Source: Bimastos eiseni
Lineage: Eukaryota; Annelida; Clitellata; Crassiclitellata; Lumbricidae
Length of the DNA: 64,000 bases
Reading direction: 5' to 3'
NCBI GenBank assembly: GCA_959347315.1
Contig: OY365810.1
Coordinates: forward strand, 23,916,304-23,980,303
Made by a program: the position numbers and the translations under genes. Below the pieces are notes generated by a model. That model searched no databases and was not told the origin of the DNA. It was given only the letters and a program-made list of their open reading frames with translations. This document shows, piece by piece, positions 60,285 through 64,000 of this stretch. Within the stretch, counting starts at the first letter, position 1; each line of letters opens with the position of its first letter.

Positions 60285-62065
60285 ACTATAAGCGTGACGT
60301 ATAACTGAAAAGTGTATTCTGCTGTTATTCATATCTATCGATGTCTTGGTTCAGTGCTAGATATTAGTCACAAAGAGACCATGAATTGAAATGCAACATT
60401 GACAAACTATATAATGTAACTCAAGCACAGTTGTCACTTTAATTTGATCAGAATGCATTTACTGTCATTATAATGAAGAATGTGATCGAAAACGTCTCGT
60501 TGATTGTATATTCACAAAGAAACAGTGATTTCAAATGCAACTATGGTTTGTCAGCTAAATTGTAAGGGAAAGTGCATTTGATGAATACTGAACACGTAAT
60601 AACGAAAAACATTACACTTGACACATTCTATGATTATGAATAATGCATTGCAGCCATATAAAACTCCTTGAAGCTTTCCTCCTTAGTGATTGTGACATTT
60701 TATTTTTTTCAATTTGCCAATTTTCATCAGAAACAAATTACATTCTTTCCTAGCAATACCAAGAACCTTTACATCATCAAAAACAAATGGAAAAGATAGT
60801 TGAGGGCAGGTAAGGAACTGCTCCTTAAATTCTATACCAATAATACTACCAGGAATGACAACTCCACCATAGTTTTCGGTGTCAGTCCTAAGGCTGGATA
60901 AAGGAGAAAGGTTTGCCAGATAGGTGTCGATCCTTTGGCGGTAAAAACAAGATGAATGAAATCTGATGTCAAGGACAAGAATGTCGATTGGGAAACAAGG
61001 CTTGCAATACCAATCGAGCAAGTAGGAGCAGGACTGAAGAGTGAGAAGGTCGGAAAGGTATGAGACACCCAATGGGAAAAAAGTGGGCTTGAACCAGCTT
61101 GGATGTTGCTAAGGATGCCAATCGAGCAAGCGGGACTGGAAAGATGTGGTCAGAAAGGCATCAGACACCTTTGGGCGATGAGCCCATGGTGGGTTGTTCA
61201 TGATGACGATGAGGAATTAGGTTGCGAGGAAATAATTTAGTGAGTGAAATAAAGGGTATGGGAATGAATTATGCTTGTAGCTGACAAAGGAGAATGTTGA
61301 AGAAAACACCAAAGCACAAAAGAGTTATAAGCAGAGGCCATGGGTAACATGTGAGTTTCAAAGAAAGAGAAGGGCAAAGAACAAAGCTTGGCAGAATGGA
61401 CTGGATTTGGATCACAAGAGTGTTGCCACACTGGAGTATTTAAGAAACAAGTGACTAAGAAATACCTGCAACAACGCAAACAAGGAAGCAATAAAGAGTT
61501 TTGAGTTATGTTATTGAGAAATGTAAAGGAGTAGAATACGAGTTTCTATAACTATGTGAGAAGTAAGCAGAAAAGGCGAAACCTCTCATGTGCTGAGGTT
61601 ACAAAAATGAAGTTGCTCACATGACTTCACCCTGGTTGCCTCGAGCATAGCTTAAGGGAATGCTTTTCTGCTTTATGTTACCCTGTCTAATACATTGATC
61701 ATACACATGCAACAATGCTTTTTTTAAATGTTTTTCATATTCTTGTTTGTGCAACAAATGCTGAAATATGTCCTCTTGCAAAACAATTGGAATTTTACTC
61801 GAGTACACGGTTTTCAATCTGCTTAAGCTCCAGCTAAGAAAAGATAGGTGGAACAAAATCAGAAGTACATTAGGAATGTTCAGCATAATGTAATGGATAT
61901 TACATCAGCTAATATGTGTCATGTTGGCTCACACTCCTCTGATGGGGATGTTGCACTGTAGGATGACGATCTCACCAACTCTTTATTTCTTTTTACATTG
62001 AATATGTAATTTGAACACCATTTTGTACCTAACAGTTCAACATTCCAACATGCTACATCATCTAA
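60285..62065. other. Intergenic, 3' of the THAP gene
   Basis: The first few hundred bases should be THAP 3' UTR. A tandem duplication with CCAATCGAGCAAG at about 61010-61170 and a TAAGGCTGGATAAAGGAG piece near 60890 are the only structures seen. An open frame of 129 codons on the - strand (60683-61072) crosses these repeats and is not convincing. Confidence 0.4.
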
Positions 62066-62495
62066 GGTGTCGTCCATAAATGACGTCCACAAAAAGACCA
62101 ACTTTTTCAACTCCCTCCCCTTGTCCGCATTCTACTGACCCCCACACCCCTTTGCAGACGTCCGCATCACACATGCATCAGGTGACCATCGCAACTGCTG
62201 ATAATTATTTTACTGCATTGCTTTTTAATAGACATTTATTGACAAAGAATGAGATTGAATAAAAGCCATGTAAAAAACTTAAATTTTATAAACACTTATT
62301 TGCATGTAAGCTTGGTATATTGATCTCTCAAATGTGAAGTTTAACCTAAAGCTATTAAAAAACAACTAAGAATTTGAGGTAACTACCATTAGACGTGATT
62401 TTGGCAATAGTTTAGCATGGTCACATGTGGTCTGCTTTTCCCATGACCCCCCTCCCACTCATTGCAGACGTCCTTTGTGGATGACCCCTTAGCCG
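62066..62495. mobile_element. MITE-like TIR element, about 430 bp
   Basis: The left end TAAGGTGTCGTCCATAAATG and the complement of the right end, TAAGGGGTCATCCACAAAGG, are inverted repeats continuing as ACGTC. It may be flanked by TA target duplications. The ends resemble those at 37576 and 38384. Confidence 0.65.
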
Positions 62496-63331
62496 GTAAT
62501 AATCTCTATGCCAAAATCCAGGTTGAGACGACCTAATCAGGTGACTGAGATATTAAATCTGCTTATTTACTTACAGATGGTGTATTTTGTTGCTGGAGAG
62601 AAAAACTGCACAGGAATGAACTGTATGAGGAAATGTCCCTTAAATGTGAGACTGTTAATTAACCATCATCTAGTATATCAAATCACACATTGACAGTGAA
62701 TGATTTGATATTTGCTCAGACACTTTAAATTGTTCAAGCTATTTAAAAAAATGATAGGACACAAAAACCAGACTTTTATCAAGTATCCTTTAATCACAAA
62801 ATAGTAGTCATTTTCAGATAGTTAATGACAATAGTAAAAAATAATAATTTTATCTAAATAGTCCAAAAAGGCTGCTGTATATGAGTTCAAAATCAATAAG
62901 TGATATATTTTTAAAAAGATATTAAGGTATTAAGTCAAGACTTGAAGGTCTCCAGAGATGTTGCTGCAGTTTTCAGGTGGTTGTGAAGACTATTCCAATC
63001 AGTGGGTCCAGTGACAGAGACGAACAAGTCGCCCAACCTCGTAGAAAATAAGTACTACTGTACCTGAGATTTCAGTCATCGATCATGGCAACAGAAGTAA
63101 AGTTACCTAGTTATCTAGTAGTCTAGTGTCTCTAACTAACAAACTGACAGATAAGAACAGCACAATAGATTTTAAGTTAAAAATAAAAAAACACAAACTG
63201 AGACATTTTACAATTATCTTCGTTATGGAATGGCAGTTACAGAGAAGTTCTTTTAGATGATTGTGATCACAGTCACTAAACATAAACAAACTCGTTTGGA
63301 GATTTCAATCGATCACCTATAGCAACAGTAG
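62496..63331. other. 3' flank of the third GH3 gene
   Basis: AT-rich sequence with no further gene seen. On the - strand this is where the 3' UTR of the partial GH3 gene at 63332 would lie. Confidence 0.4.
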
Positions 63332-63423
63332 TTAAGCTACCACAAATGACGACTCCAGAATATTTGAAGCAGAACTAGTCATCTGGTCAGGTTGTTGGCC
63401 ACCAGCAAATATCTTCATTGATC
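63332..63423 (-). CDS. Third GH3 paralogue, last exon only (partial)
   Basis: Behind a TTTCTTCTTCAG acceptor, the - strand encodes GSMKIFAGGQQPDQMTSSAS, then NILESSFVVA and a stop. Length (92 nt) and phase equal exon 10 of paralogues A and B, whose product starts GAMKVYAGGQQPNQ or GVMKVYAGGQQPNQ. About ten of thirty residues differ, so this copy is older than the A/B split. The other nine exons would lie to the right, outside the window. Its introns cannot be judged. Confidence 0.88.
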
Positions 63424-63837
63424 CTGAAGAAGAAAGCAATTACATCTTAATAACATCTATAATGAGCAGGCAACAATTAAGACCTTGTCCGGTGTGGTTG
63501 GGAGAAAAGCAAATTAATTTCGTAGTAATGATTTCACAATGTAAACATGAAAAGTTGGCAAGGCACGTTTTGTTTGTTCAAATGTTTGTCCTTTTGCATG
63601 TAAAAACTTGACATTTTAAAGACGAATTGCATTAGAATCCCAATCACATTCTGTAAGTGCACTCTCATCATTAGAGTGCTAAACAATCAGATCTTACATG
63701 ATTTAAATGTCCACAAACTAAACTTGTGTTAGCCAGATGTAACAACATTATCTTCTTTAAAACTTTTCCTTATTCATAAATACATGCATCTCTTCTGGCT
63801 TTCAGTTTAACCTCTCTCTGTTTATTATACCACTGAG

Positions 63838-64000
63838 CAGTGTTCCCTCTAAGCTGTGCACATTTGCGTGCGCACATGTGTCATGAAGCCAGCGCACACA
63901 AGAATTTTGTGTGTGCACAATTTATTTTTCTAAAAATACAAAGATTAAGATGATCCGTACACCAATATGTAGCTGGCAGAATATAAAATTGCAAATATCT
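63838..64000 (+). mobile_element. hAT-type element terminus, cut by window end
   Basis: CAGTGTTCCCTCTAAGCTGT is a terminus I recognise from hAT-type elements in many animal genomes. GCGCACA words follow. The other end is outside the window, probably inside the last intron of the third GH3 gene. Confidence 0.5.

Noticed and set aside
60683..61072. Open frame of 129 codons on the - strand
   Set aside because: It runs through a local tandem duplication and a dispersed-repeat core; no recognisable domain or splice context.

Overview
The window is animal nuclear DNA: AT-rich, intron-rich genes with GT-AG splice sites, LINE, SINE and DNA-transposon relics, many micro- and minisatellites, and a very frequent TAGGCCTA-like octamer. 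Protein types, the octamer and the repeat style fit an ambulacrarian, most likely an echinoderm. That assignment is inference, because no rRNA or mitochondrial marker is present.

Layout. (1) 1-1762 is a dead non-LTR retrotransposon, followed by a SINE (1821-1963). (2) 2865-4657 is a compact two-exon gene on the + strand for a small secreted Gly/Tyr/His-rich peptide, with a clear TATA box. (3) 5930-19995 and 21610-35345 are two copies of a direct tandem duplication of about 14 kb. Each carries a complete ten-exon gene on the - strand for a secreted glycoside hydrolase family 3 (GH3) beta-xylosidase-like enzyme (748 and 750 aa). I rebuilt both genes exon by exon; all splice phases close, and nine of ten exon lengths are identical between copies (exon 1 differs by 6 nt). 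The last exon of a third, more diverged paralogue lies at the right edge (63332-63423), so this is a cluster of at least three genes. An orphan copy of the gene 5' flank (20285-21262) lies between the first two. (4) 35346-55887 holds almost no recognisable genes but many repeats: hAT-like elements, a foldback element, a long-TIR DNA transposon, LINE relics and a dispersed 35-bp minisatellite. One weak candidate for a small secreted protein is at 45684-46022. (5) 55888-60284 is a three-exon + strand gene for a THAP-domain protein of 482 aa with five 27-aa repeats, four of which carry a SUMO-acceptor-like VKTE motif, and a C-terminal coiled coil. (6) 60285-63331 is non-coding with a MITE-like element, and a hAT-type terminus runs off the end at 63838.

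The GH3 enzymes would be secreted and act on xylan- or arabinoxylan-type oligosaccharides, for example digestive processing of algal or plant glycans. The small peptide and the THAP protein show no evident functional link to them. The most informative features are the paralogue-specific insertions (SINE, hAT element, GCGCC-hairpin element), which give relative insertion ages, and a 532-bp tract of perfect identity spanning intron and exon, which points to recent gene conversion.
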